Assembly: GCA_035048815.1 (NCBI GenBank)
Contig: JAUCBN010000049.1
Location: 4,285,501-4,349,500, forward strand
Direction: 5' to 3'
Length of the DNA: 64,000 nucleotides
Source: Abelmoschus esculentus
Lineage: Eukaryota > Streptophyta > Magnoliopsida > Malvales > Malvaceae
The notes under the pieces are model-generated. The model was not told where the DNA came from. It saw nothing but the letters and a program-made list of their open reading frames with translations, and did no database searches. Below, one piece after another: positions 12,180 to 22,799 of the stretch; position 1 is the first letter of the stretch; every line of letters begins with the position of its first letter. The translations under genes were made by a program, and so were the position numbers.

Positions 12180-13085
12180 AAACGATTTGGGTGGCAAAAA
12201 TCAAGAACTAAATCTTTGTTTGTAGGTTGAGCATTGTTACAAGGCCAAAGCTTCAAGTTAAAAAGTGTGGTAACTTGATAATGGATGCTCAAGGCATATG
12301 ACTGGAGGCGAGAGTCGATTCAAGGAGCTTGAGCTTAAAAGTGGTGGAGTAGTAACATTTTTGACAACTCCAAAGGTCAAATTGAGGGTATTGGATCCAT
12401 TGGTAATCACTCATCCATTTTTTTGAAAATGTTTTACTTGTAAAATTTGAGCATTAGTCAAATATGTGATAAGAGTTTCTATATCTTATTTGATAGATTT
12501 GGTTCAAGATAATAGGCATTGAAACTAATAAGACAATGCTCATTGGTCATCGCATAGGAAACATTTACATGGTGTATCTAGATGACATAAATTTATCTCA
12601 TGCATGCTTAGTTGCTATCGATGAAAATGATGCATGGTTATGGCATAGGAAACTAGGACATGCTAGCATAAGTGTTTTAGAGAAATTGGTTTCCCATAAT
12701 CTAGTTAAAAGATTACCCAAACTTAAGTTCTCTTTAGAAAAAAGTGTGATTCATGTGCTAAGGGTAAACAAAAACGTGTTTTGTTTAAGTCCATTAATAA
12801 CATTTCAATTACTAGAGCATTATAATTGATCCATATGGATCTCTTTGGGCCAATTAGGACTACTAGCTTGGATGGAAAATCTTATGCATATGTTCTTGTT
12901 GATGACTATTATAGGTTTACTTAGTTCTATTTTTAAGTACAAGAGATAAAGCTTTAGAAAAATTCATCACATTTTCAAAAGTTTCTCAAAATGATCTTGG
13001 TCAAAAGATTTCTCATATTAGAAGTGACCATGAAACTGGATTTCAAAATCTAGCATTCAACAATACATTGAAGTAATTATTACTA
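12180..13085 (+). pseudogene. Copia protease/integrase remnant
   Basis: 12536-12829 encodes the GAG-pre-integrase region, with WLWHRKLGHAS (the H of the HHCC zinc motif region). It is followed by an integrase-core start, roughly IHMDLFGPIRTTSLDGKSY, then VDDYYRFT at about 12830-12920. In-frame stops and a frameshift break it. Homology ends near 13085, where an unrelated LTR family takes over; the reverse-transcriptase catalytic part is absent. Confidence 0.8.
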
Positions 13086-13089
13086 AAAC

Positions 13090-14343
13090 CAAGTTTTAAT
13101 AATCCTTTTATAGCTTAAAAAACACATAGGAACCCATATCATGAATTACAGAACTCCCAAACTCAACCCTTAAAAATTTGGGCAGATTATCTAGGCGTAT
13201 CAATACGCCTGTAAAAGGGGTACCGAAACACCCCTGTATCGGTATACTCCCCTTGCGTATTGATACGCTTTGACGATAGCTTAAGACCAAGGGATACCAA
13301 CCCGTATCGATAAACCTATATGGTGTATCGATACGGTACACTATTTCGATAAGCCCTAGAGGGTGTATCGAAATGATTTACTACTGTAAAATTTGGTTTT
13401 GATACTCGAGCAAGGCATTTCGAAACACCTACCTTAATGGTCTATTTTTTTCTCTCAGTGGTATCGATATCCCAACCAAGGGTATCGATAAGCCTGTACG
13501 AAAATGCAGGTATGCGCTCAAAATTTAATTAGAACCTTACCCAAACTTAAACCATTCGATCCTAATTCATTCTTACACCTTCTAGGAAGTATTTATGGTG
13601 TTTTTATATCATTTTTAAGCCACCAAACATCTTAACACGAATTTCACAATTAAAGGTACCTAAACTACCAACCAAACAATCATGCATTCATAAACAGTAA
13701 TGCAACCTATTGATGATATGATTGATGCAAATAAGAGTGGAGGGTAAGAACCTTAAGCAAAGAACACATCAAACTTGTTCTCTTCCTCCTCTTCAAACTT
13801 TCTCCTTTCCTATGATTTTTGATGGCTCGTCAACCTCTTTTTCTACAAAGAGAAGTTAGGTAACGAATTAGATACACCTTAGAAAGATTCTCTAAGCTTA
13901 AAAACACTATGAAGCTGAGATTTAGGCAACCAAAACTTCTATCTCGTTCTTCCTTCAAACCCCAATCATAAGCCTCTTTTCTCACCCAAACCAACATATC
14001 TTCACCTTGTTTGTAGATCTCTCACATCTCTAAAACTTTCCATCCTTCACCAACACGAGATTCCAACTCAAATTCTCAAAGATTAAACCTTTAACACTTT
14101 CTTTTTCTTACAACAATAAAGAGAATGAATGGGAGAGAAAAGAAAGATGGTGAGATCAATCTTTATAGAAAATAAACCCACCTATCTCTTCATTTTCATC
14201 TCACAAGCATTTACTAAAATTCCCTCCATCAAAAAATCCTTAAGCCCAACAACCATTCAAAGCCCAAAAGCCCAAGGCCCAACCACCGAAACCCAACTCT
14301 TTGGGTTAAACCGACACTCGAATCCAAATCCAGTTCGTGACAA
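13090..14343. repeat. 5'-truncated LTR of the TGTAACACC family (copy C)
   Basis: Homologous to the 3' two-thirds of the solo LTR at 41033-44803 and of 60550-62215. The shared order is a GTATCGATAC/TTTCGAAAC-type cluster (13190-13500), a CCTACACTTT-like block, a CTCTTCAAACTTTCTCC-like block, and the end CCAGTTCGTGACA. The start is lost. It interrupts the copia element between integrase and reverse transcriptase. The 14129-14461 open frame is not a gene. Confidence 0.65.
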
Positions 14344-14399
14344 TATAGCTTTTATTTCATGCATAGAGCCTAAAAATATTAATAAAGCCTTAGATGATA

Positions 14400-15230
14400 A
14401 TTTTAACCTAGGCTTAGCTTATACATACCAAACCCTAGGCATAGGAGAAGACACTGATTAGAATTCAAGAGGCTCTTTTCTTTTACCCTAGCCTTCATCT
14501 TCATACATTATGTTCTAATTCTTTCATAAAGATTAGGATACTTTGTGTATTAGTTGAGGAAGAATATTGTATTTTATTCAAATTTTATTAATGCAAGTTT
14601 TATAATTTAGAGTTTATTCATTCTTGGTTTATACTCTCTCTTGCATACGAGCTCAGAAGATAAGTTTATGAGGGAAAATATATTTTCTAGACTTGGGAGA
14701 TTTAGACTCACGAAATGAGTGAATACGATCTTTACTCTTGGGTATTGACTAATTTGGCTCAGGGATAAGTCTGGTTTTCAGAGACTAAAAGAAACGTATC
14801 ATCGGGGGTTTTTCATCCTTGATTCATGTCGGGAAGTATTATCAAGACGTGGCCATCAATAGGACTCCGAATTAGGGATAAGGAGGAGTCAATAAAGCAA
14901 GTTCAATCGAATTACGAGTTTTTGACTTGTCGTCAAAGTATAAACCCGTTGAGGCAATTAAGGTGACCCTTCAGCGAACTGTCGAGGCAGCAATCTCAAT
15001 TATTGCATTAATAAAACGAGAATAATCTATAATTGAAATCCACACTACGAAGCAATTTAACCTGAACTTCTTCTCATCTCTTGAATTTAGTTTATTTTAT
15101 TATTTTAATTATTTTTAGTTAATCATAATTCAATCAAATTATGTGTCTTTATTTTTCCTATAATATAGGAACGATAAGTTACGTAGTTAACTAATCCATA
15201 TGGAATCAATATCTTAAATACTATGCACTA
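14400..15230. repeat. Diverged partial copy of the TGACGAG LTR family
   Basis: Aligns with about 15900-16710 of the solo LTR at 15394-16771. Shared landmarks are the GAGCTC..GAGA.AAGTT block, TTAGA.TCACGAAA, GGCTC/CTAGGGATA, GATTCA.GTCGG.A.GTAT, and TCTTAAATACTA at the end. It lacks the first ~500 bp and last ~60 bp. Reverse-transcriptase coding resumes at about 15246. Confidence 0.65.
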
Positions 15231-15245
15231 CACCACTCATATGAG

Positions 15246-15393
15246 CTTATCAATTAAGCTTGACAAGGATGAAAGAGGTAAGTGTTTTGATTCTAAGCTT
15301 TATCATTATATGATTGGATCATTTCTTTACCTTATCGCAAGTAGACCAGATATTATGTTTAGTGTTTTCTTGTGTTCTAGGTTTCAAGCTAGT
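15246..15393 (+). pseudogene. Copia reverse transcriptase C-terminal remnant
   Basis: Translates to KLDKDERGKCFDSKLYHYMI and then a SRPDIMFSV stretch, the conserved block at the reverse transcriptase/RNase H junction of plant copia Pol. It is interrupted by a solo LTR at 15394 and continues at 16777. Confidence 0.85.
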
Positions 15394-16771
15394 TGACGAG
15401 TGCCTAAAAGTCCTAATCTTTATACCAATTTCCCACTCGATTATTGCTAATGAAGGACAGATTTAATGGCAATATTGGATAATTCTGCTTATTTCCATAT
15501 TTCAACATCCCAATACTCAATTCATGAATTTATCTATTATTTGGTATAAAACAGATGCATTTGATAGGAAACTGCATCATAGGAATTGCCAAACTAGAAG
15601 ATGGATGCTGGAAGCCGAAACTGGAATGCAGATTAGTACCCGCCTCGGCAGCACTTGAAGGCCGCGGCAGCACCTAAAGAGCAAATGTCGATATGATAGG
15701 CGATTTAAAGAGAAAAATAAGGCGGACGTTTTAAGACAAGCGGCATAGAAATCGGAGCTGGAAAATACACGAAAAGTCAAGGTCAAAGGCCACGTGGGAA
15801 AAAAATCCTTATAGGAATAAACTAGGAAATAAAATAAATATCTTTTATTTATGTACTTAACTTGTGTTTTACTCCAAGTTGTATTCCTACTTTGGAAAGG
15901 TTTACCCTAGGCCAAGCCTATATAAACCATAGCCTATGTAGAGAGGAGGACATCTCGAAATCAAGTTTCATAAAAAACCTTAAACTCATCTATCGCCCCC
16001 TTGGGGTTTAGGTTAGTTTGTGGAGTAGTTGTGGAAGAAAATTGTACTTTGCTTTCTTGTTTCATGCAATAAAATATCGAGGTTTGCTTATCCTTTGCCA
16101 TTCATTGTTCTTGCATTCAAGCTCGGGAGAGAAGTTCGTGAGAGATTTATTTATCTAATATAGGGAGAGTTAGATTCACGAAAGGGATAAGTACGGTATT
16201 TTTCTAGCTGGAAAATACTAACTCGGCCTAGGGATAGGTTAGAGTTTCAGCGGCTAAAAGAAGTGTGAGATTGGTTGGTGGTTATAGTTGATTCACGTCG
16301 GAAGGTATCATTAAGGACTAGTCATCAACAGTACTTCGACTTAGGGATAAGCGGAGTCATCCAAGGACACTTTGCCGAACCTTGATTAAGTCCACCCAAC
16401 AGCAAGGGATTGTCGCGGTGGACGAACATCATCACTGTCGAGGAAGTAAAACTACAGTGCTGCCGAGGCAGTGTTGTGTGATTGCATTGGACAGAAACAA
16501 GTCAATTGAACCCACACTACTAAGCATTCTAACCTGCCCCCACTTTTCCATCCTAGATTTCTTGATCATTTATCTTTATTGCTTTAATTAGTTTCCTTAG
16601 TTATAATCCAACTCAATTATTTGTGTCTTTACTTTTCCATTGTGCATGAAGAATAAATTGCGTAAGTAAAGTCAATCCCTATGGGTTCGACATCTTAAAT
16701 ACTACAATTTTGCAAAAGGTGGAAGGACGAATGCTTCATCATAAAAGCGGGACTTTCGACTCCCTTCAACA
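15394..16771. mobile_element. Solo LTR, TGACGAG...TTCAACA, target duplication CTAGT
   Basis: A 1,378-bp unit starting TGACGAGTGCC and ending CCCTTCAACA, bounded by a perfect 5-bp duplication CTAGT (15389-15393 and 16772-16776). The copia RNase H reading frame continues exactly on the far side, which confirms both borders. There is no internal coding region and no second LTR, so it is a solo LTR. It contains GGGATAAG- and GGTTCGACATCTTAAATACT-type LTR motifs. Confidence 0.88.
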
Positions 16772-16776
16772 CTAGT

Positions 16777-17345
16777 CCTAGAGAATAACATCTTGTAGCC
16801 ATTAAGAGAATTTTTAGGTACCTTAGAGACACACCTTGTTTAGGTCTTTGGTATCCTAGAGATTCCTCTTTTAATTTTCATGTTTATTTGGATACGGATT
16901 ATGGGGGATGTAAGATAGATAGATAGGAAAGTACTTTCAGAACATGTCAATTCTTAGGTAGCATGCTCATATCTTGGTTCTCTAAGAAACAAAATAGTGT
17001 AGCTCTATCTACCACCGAATCGGAGTACATATCATTAGGGAGTTATTGTGCTCAAGTCTTTTGGATGAAGCATCAACTCTTAGATTATGGCATTAGAGTT
17101 GAAACCATACCCTAAATTGTGATAACACTAGTGCTATATGTCTTACTAAAAATCTCATATAACATCCTAGAACAAAATACATAGAAATTAGACATCGCTT
17201 CATAAGAGATCGTGTGTCTAAAAATGATATTTTTCTAGAATATGTAAACACCTTGAACCAAAAAGCGAATATTTTTACTAAGCTTTTAGATAAAGAATGT
17301 TTTTTGACCATTAGGAGAGAGTTAGGTCTAACTAGCTTAACTTGA
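16777..17345 (+). pseudogene. Copia RNase H remnant
   Basis: Continues the polyprotein after the solo LTR. It contains AIKRIFRYLRDT, a YLDTDYGG block (catalytic Asp region of copia RNase H), STTESEYISL, and the C-terminal RHRFIRDRV and ANIFTKLLD stretches. Stops are present (for example just before HLVAIKR and after KIDR). The frame ends near 17343. Confidence 0.85.
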
Positions 17346-18320
17346 ACCTTTTGTATCTTATTTTTGTACAAAATATGCTTGAATCTTATTGAGTATCATG
17401 CCTATTTTGTTTTTCATCTTATTGTTTCTATGCATATTGTTAGGTTGAGTATGAATTTGTTTGTGTATTATAATCAAGTTATAACATCTAGTAAATGCAT
17501 ATAGTGTCTTTAGAAACTTATTTCTAGACTTTTAGAAGCCTAAAATGCAAGTCTAACTAAGGGGTATCGAAACACCTTGAACAGTTTTGATACTGTCTTT
17601 TAGAGATCTTCATTAGGACATTTTTTGGCCAAGCTGGTATCGAAACGCCTAAAACACGTTTCTATACGCCTTTAGTTCCGATACGAGTAAAGGTTGTATC
17701 GAAATAGCACCATATCGAAACGGTATCTCCAGTGTTTCGAAACTTGTGTTTCGAAACACCAACAAGCCATAACGATATGTGTAGAGGTAGAAGTGTTTTA
17801 AAGGGCTTTAACGCTAACATAAACATAATTAAGACACAAATCTCTTCCTCAACCAAACCCTAGCCTTTTCTACTATAAATAACCCCCTCAATCTCTCAAT
17901 TCTTCACACCAAAACTAAAATCTTTTGAGGGTTTTGTAATAAAACATTAAGGCTAAGGTCATATTCAGTTTTTGTTCTCAAAAAAATACAAATTCATTCA
18001 AATCAAATCTTTAGGTAATTTTCGAAAACCTTAATTTTTTTTATTTTCTTTAGTTAAAATTAAATATTTGTGTATATAATCTTGCTTTTATGTATAGGTT
18101 TTTTGAATCCCACAAAATTTTTTCAAAAATCCTAATTTTTTTATTCGAATATAAAAAATCATTTTCTTACTTTTTTTGTAAATTGTTTTTCAATTTTTTT
18201 CTTAACCAAATTTCATTTTAAAATTTGTTTTATTTTTAAAATCCTTAAGTATTTATTATTATTGGATGAATAGGGTTAAATTTGTAAATATGTTTTTAGT
18301 GCCTAAATCCTTATTCATTT
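17346..18320. repeat. Copia downstream non-coding region with palindrome cluster
   Basis: 17565-17765 holds GGTATCGAAAC, TTTCGAAAC and related motifs, a degenerate relative of the GTATCGATAC clusters. 17870-17990 (TATAAATAACCCCCTCAATC...) resembles an LTR promoter and transcript start. The rest is T-rich with no recognised gene. Confidence 0.5.
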
Positions 18321-19393
18321 TTATCTAGATCAATATCACCCAAAAAACGTCAAAGAACCGAGGTTAGAGGACCGTATAATGTTTAAGAGGAGCCTAATCG
18401 TCCCAATCTCCCATTCATCTATCAATGCTCCTTTGTCGACAATGGTAGTTACAAGCATTATTGGCAATATCGCAATCACAAGCTTAAACTTGGACGATGT
18501 GTTGTCATCAATTTTATGGATTCCGAAAGCTTTCAATTCCGATATTTACATCATTTTTAGTGTTGGAAATTCATGAAGTTTCTCTCCTTGGCCGATATCT
18601 TCTTTCCTAACCTTGTGATCATATTTTATGCTAATGCAACTTGTATTTTATATATAAGTACAAGGTCATTGCTCTTGAGTCCTATCTCATGGGACATCGA
18701 TTTTGTGTCGATGTCAAGCTTATTTGTGATGCTTTAGGACTCAAAGACAAGGGCATAAAAGATGAAGATTCTCTTGGTCATAATCTCTCCGGATCCTTTG
18801 TCAACCTCGATGTGCATGATCACTTCCTTCATTTGATCATCTCATGGTGGATCCGTCCTTCTAATGGCAAGTATTCATGGATTCGTCAAGTTGATGGATT
18901 TTGGCTTACTTGCTTCCAACAAGAGAAACGTCTGAATCTATCAAAGATCATCTTCACGGAATCGTGTGGCAAGTTCATAATCGCCATACAAAATTTTGTC
19001 AATCTTTCTCCTATGCTTGTGCTTTTAGTGTACTTTTCATCTACTTAGAGATTAATTGCTCCCACGACATCTCGGAGTTGGTTAAGGAACCCATAGGTGA
19101 GACCTCTCTAAATCGTTCCCACATTCAATTTATTGGTGGAGAATGGATTCGTGAAGAGTCACCTCCTCCTCAACTTATCGATCTCGAACTCGTTCATCAA
19201 GTTGCTCCAAACGATACTCTCATGGCATTCCTCACCGATCAGTTTATGGCGCTTAACAACCGTTTTGACAACATAGATGGATAAATTGGTGCTCTTAATA
19301 CTCGTATCACAAATCTTGAAACTCAACAACTCTCCATAAGTACGTCTATTGGAACTTTCCATGACGAATGGCTAATTTCACAACCCTCATGTT
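18321..19393 (+). pseudogene. Plant retrotransposon extra ORF (env-like or 'putative plant transposon' type)
   Basis: Several frames together resemble the protein found in many plant LTR elements outside Pol: a KKRQRT N-terminal patch, a KFMKFLSLADIFFPNLVI-like stretch followed by FYANAT, then a region near 18700-18960 containing DVHDHFLHLIISWWIRP. The overlapping frame 18901-19284 carries the C-terminal part (MAFLTDQFMALNNRFDNIDG). At least two frameshifts and stops make it inactive. Whether it belongs to the copia element upstream or to a separate element is unclear. The family call is from general resemblance only. Confidence 0.5.
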
Positions 19394-20112
19394 GATCAAG
19401 ACGATGGCGGAGAAAAATAGGTTGCATGGCTCTTAGAATTAGTTTCACATCATATGATATTAAGATTTAAGTTTTTATGCGCTTATGCTATGTTTTTGTT
19501 TTTGAACCTATGCTTTGAAATTTTCTATGTTGGATTGCTAGTTTGAAATTTATGTTATGGAATGTTTGTGAACTTATTTTTATATATGTTACTTGCTTTA
19601 TTTTCTCGATGAACCGAATTATTATTACAGCAACCAGAGTGGTGCAGCTGGAAACTGGACCATCAAGTTATGCGAAAGGGGTTATTATGGCCATGGTGCA
19701 AAGGTATTATGGCCAATACAATCAGCATCCACAAAGGATGTCGACTGGCATGCAAATCAGAAACAACTTAAAGGGACACATGATAGAATTCAGAATCAGG
19801 AGCAAAATTATGATCAGAAGGTCAGAATCATTTGACCTTACTTTAAGCATTAATTTTGTATTCATCATTCAATCGTTTTGAGCGTATGAGATATTATCGT
19901 AAAAATATTTTAAAGTATTATAAAATATTTTAAAATTATTATTTAAATTTCCACCTTTACCCATTCGAAATATGATTTAAAGTTATCATTTTCTCACATT
20001 TTCCCAACAAAAACAAGAAAACTCATCATGATCTAATAAATGATCCTAATTAAAAAAATGTATATTTATCTTAAAAACTCTGAGTTAAAAATTACAACAC
20101 AATTTTTGTTAC
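19394..20112 (+). pseudogene. Unrecognised Gln/Asn-rich exon fragment
   Basis: 19633-19840 follows a splice-acceptor-like TTATTACAG and reads as protein in two overlapping frames. One carries GPSSYAKG and RYYGQYNQHPQRMSTGMQ, the other GYYGHGAK and NQEQNYDQK. This suggests a coding exon with a frameshift. It could be the C-terminal exon of an RNA-associated protein. From memory XRN4 (At1g54490) lies beside RBD1 in Arabidopsis, so an XRN4 tail is one idea to test; I cannot confirm it. The remaining DNA to 20112 is AT-rich spacer and the RBD1 3' UTR. Confidence 0.3.
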
Positions 20113-20724
20113 CTATTGCAGAAAGTAGCCACTCAAGAAGAGCACAAAGAAGAAGAACAAAGATCCATAAATCAAGAGAGCTTTCTGACCAGAATTTAAA
20201 GTATTGCCTCCCAAACCATACTGTTGATTCTGAGCAAATCCAGTAATCTCAACACTCTTACTCTGGAAGAAAGACTGTGCAGCCCCACAAGTAGGACACC
20301 TCCAATCATCGGGCAACTTATCAAACTGATACCCTGGTGGTATTGGATACGAAGGATCACCTACAGCTTCATCATACTTGAACCCACATGATCTGCACTC
20401 GTATATCCCCGTGTTCAACACTGCAAACTTCTCCTCTAGCCTGCGTTTATCGAACTTCTCTTCTTCAACACTTGGTTCTTCAAGTGGTGAAGATGGTGAT
20501 TGGTTTTCTGGAGTTGAAGCTAGTGGTGTTTCTTGGTTGTCTTCTTTCGAGACATCAATGGAATGAATGGTGAAATGCTGGTGGTGGTGTTTTCTTTGGG
20601 TTTTGATGTTTAACTTTGGGAGTTTGAGGGAGAGATTATGAAAGAGGATAGTCTTTTTTGGCTTTGGATTAATTTGGGTTAAGTGGTGAAAAAAAAAACT
20701 GAGTCTTGTTGTTGCAGATGCCAT
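20113..20724 (-). CDS. RBD1: Chloroplast membrane rubredoxin-like protein (RBD1 type)
   Basis: A single-exon gene of 203 residues. Residues 1-50 are rich in Ser, Lys, His and hydroxylated residues and lack acids, as in a chloroplast transit peptide. An acidic linker follows (about 60-100). The rubredoxin fold spans about 106-155, with both iron-binding knuckles intact: YECRSCGFKY (Cys110, Cys113) and WRCPTCGAAQ (Cys143, Cys146), plus the conserved GDP.YPIPPG between them. A C-terminal membrane helix is seen at about 181-201. This layout is that of RBD1, the thylakoid rubredoxin needed for photosystem II assembly in plants, algae and cyanobacteria. The start is the first ATG and gives a complete transit peptide. 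A functional gene is likely; it is the only intact gene in the first 30 kb. The plus-strand open frames here are shadows. Confidence 0.93.
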   Translation of the reverse strand: MASATTRLSFFFHHLTQINPKPKKTILFHNLSLKLPKLNIKTQRKHHHQHFTIHSIDVSKEDNQETPLASTPENQSPSSPLEEPSVEEEKFDKRRLEEKFAVLNTGIYECRSCGFKYDEAVGDPSYPIPPGYQFDKLPDDWRCPTCGAAQSFFQSKSVEITGFAQNQQYGLGGNTLNSGQKALLIYGSLFFFFVLFLSGYFLQ

Positions 20725-22088
20725 TTCAGGGGAGATCTTTTTTCTGGTTTGGGTTTTCTTTTTTGCTTAGTTTTTTAATGATTTTTATGTTATTGTGTGG
20801 AAGAGAAAGGAAGGGGATCCATGGGAGTGGTATATGCTCTACTCTTCTTTGTTTGAAAAAGAAAAGAGTTTGGATAAGGTGAGGGAAGAGTCTGTCTGTT
20901 GTCTACCAGTAGAGTGTAGTAGATTCATGTAATGGGCTAAGCTTTTTGTTTGAACTGGATAAGCCTGGTTGTTTGAGTTAGGCCCAAGAGCCAATATCAT
21001 TTTTATATAATGACTCGATATCTTATTCATTGATTATTTAATTTACGCATACACACGTTATATATACACATGATACTTGAATCCCGATCATCTGGATTTA
21101 GGATTGATAATATCTATAAATAATGATTCAGTGGATTCACTCGATCCTATTAAATGAACGAAAATCTGATAAAATATGAATTTGATCCATTTAAAGTGGA
21201 TGATGATAGAGCGGATGATGGATTCGGAAGAAAAAATTTTAACCCACCATTCGTTCCATCACCCCTATTGGAAAATGAAAAAAAAAATTGTTTATTTAGT
21301 TATGTTGTACGTAAAAACAAATTGAAAATTTAAATTTTCAATAATAGTTTATTTTAAATATTAAATATTTTTAATAAGATATTATATTTTTTATAATTTT
21401 AATTTTTTAATAATAAAACTCATTTATGATCCGGCCCAACCGTTACATTCGTAATTGATGGATAGGATTAATTTGGGTTAATGATCAAGCGAATAGTAGG
21501 TGGGATAAGTGACTATTTAAAATACAGATTGTGGGTGTGGGTGAAGCTCCAACCCATCTAAATTTGGCCTCTTATCAACCCTATCTAGATTAAATATATC
21601 ATTTTTTATCGTTGGAATCACTCCACTATTTATTGATTGTTTAATCTAAATTCATATATTATTAAAGTCTATTATAAAATTAACTCTTTGTACTTAATGT
21701 ATTAATTCACATTATTATAATTCAAATCTTAAATATTATTTAATATAATTTAAATCTTATTTTGTTAAATTAATTAATAACTAATATATTTGTTAAAAAA
21801 ACTTAATAAATGGTAACCCTAAAAACTTAAATCATATTTTATAATTTTTAAAATTTAAATTTTAACCATAAATCATAAATTTTAAATCTTATAAATTAAA
21901 TCTTTAAAATATAAATTAAATCTTTAAACCATAAATTAGACCTACTCGTGAAAAACAAGTGTGCATGAAATATCTTCCCTTGTAATAATGGGAAAAAAAT
22001 TATATTTAATTTTGAAAAAGTAAAGAATACAAGTGCCTTTAATGAAAAATAATATTCATCCCAAAAGATTTAAATTTAAATATTTATA
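20725..22088. other. RBD1 upstream region and AT-rich spacer
   Basis: The first ~150 bp before the RBD1 ATG (TC-rich on the gene strand) would hold its 5' UTR and core promoter. Beyond about 21050 the DNA is strongly AT-rich with no recognisable gene or repeat border. Confidence 0.5.
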
Positions 22089-22093
22089 ACTAT

Positions 22094-22309
22094 TGTTGTG
22101 AATAAAGTAAAGAACAATAATAAAATAGGAGAATAAAGATGAGAGACAAAAGGGAGAGAGATTTTATTATATTCTCAAAGTAGGGGTTATGTATAATGCT
22201 ATGCCAAAAGTCTATATTTATAGGCATAAGATGGAAACCCTAATACTAAAGCCCATTAAAGTTTAACTTAATATATGGATATCCACCATAAATAAATATA
22301 TTTATAACA
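22094..22309 (-). repeat. Left LTR (3' LTR) of copia element
   Basis: 216 bp; identical to the right LTR except for three substitutions and the loss of 23 bp containing CCAATGGGTATTAAA. The third family member at 38740-38930 retains those 23 bp, so the loss happened here. Confidence 0.93.
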
Positions 22310-22337
22310 CTCCCCCTTGGATATCCATGAAGATAAT

Positions 22338-22501
22338 GTGCCTCGTTAAAACCTTACTAAGATAAAAACCCTGTGGGAAAAAATTCTTAGTGAAGGAAAA
22401 AGAGTACACACATCTTTGATACGCATAACATGTTGCCTCATTAAAAACCTTACCAGGAAAACCTATTGGGACAAAACCTCGGTTAAGGGAAAAAGAGTGC
22501 A
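22338..22501 (-). repeat. ~63-bp imperfect duplication in copia 3' region
   Basis: Two segments (about 22338-22403 and 22436-22501) share CTCRTTAAAAACCTTAC, GGGA.AAAA and GGGAAAAAGAGTRC. The segment lies just inside the 3' LTR on the element's strand; this is a frequent design in this copia lineage. Confidence 0.6.
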
Positions 22502-22799
22502 ACGCGTATTTACTCCCCCTCATGAAAATATCACATAAGATCTTTGAATCTTCATAATTCAATATTGAATACAATCTTCAAATGTTGAAGTAGATCATGC
22601 ACTAGTGGATAAATCTTCCAAATCATTGCTTGAAATGATTCATTAAATATTATTCATCTGAAAATCATGAGGAACGAAACTTGAAGAAATATGTTTCATT
22701 TTATCATATTTGATATATCCACCTTGAGATATAAATTTTGTATTATCTCTGTACAAGATAACTTGCATATTAGCTTGTGAAAAACATTCACATATCTTC

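Noticed and set aside
13108..13341. 77-codon minus-strand frame
   Set aside because: Built from the palindrome cluster of LTR copy C.
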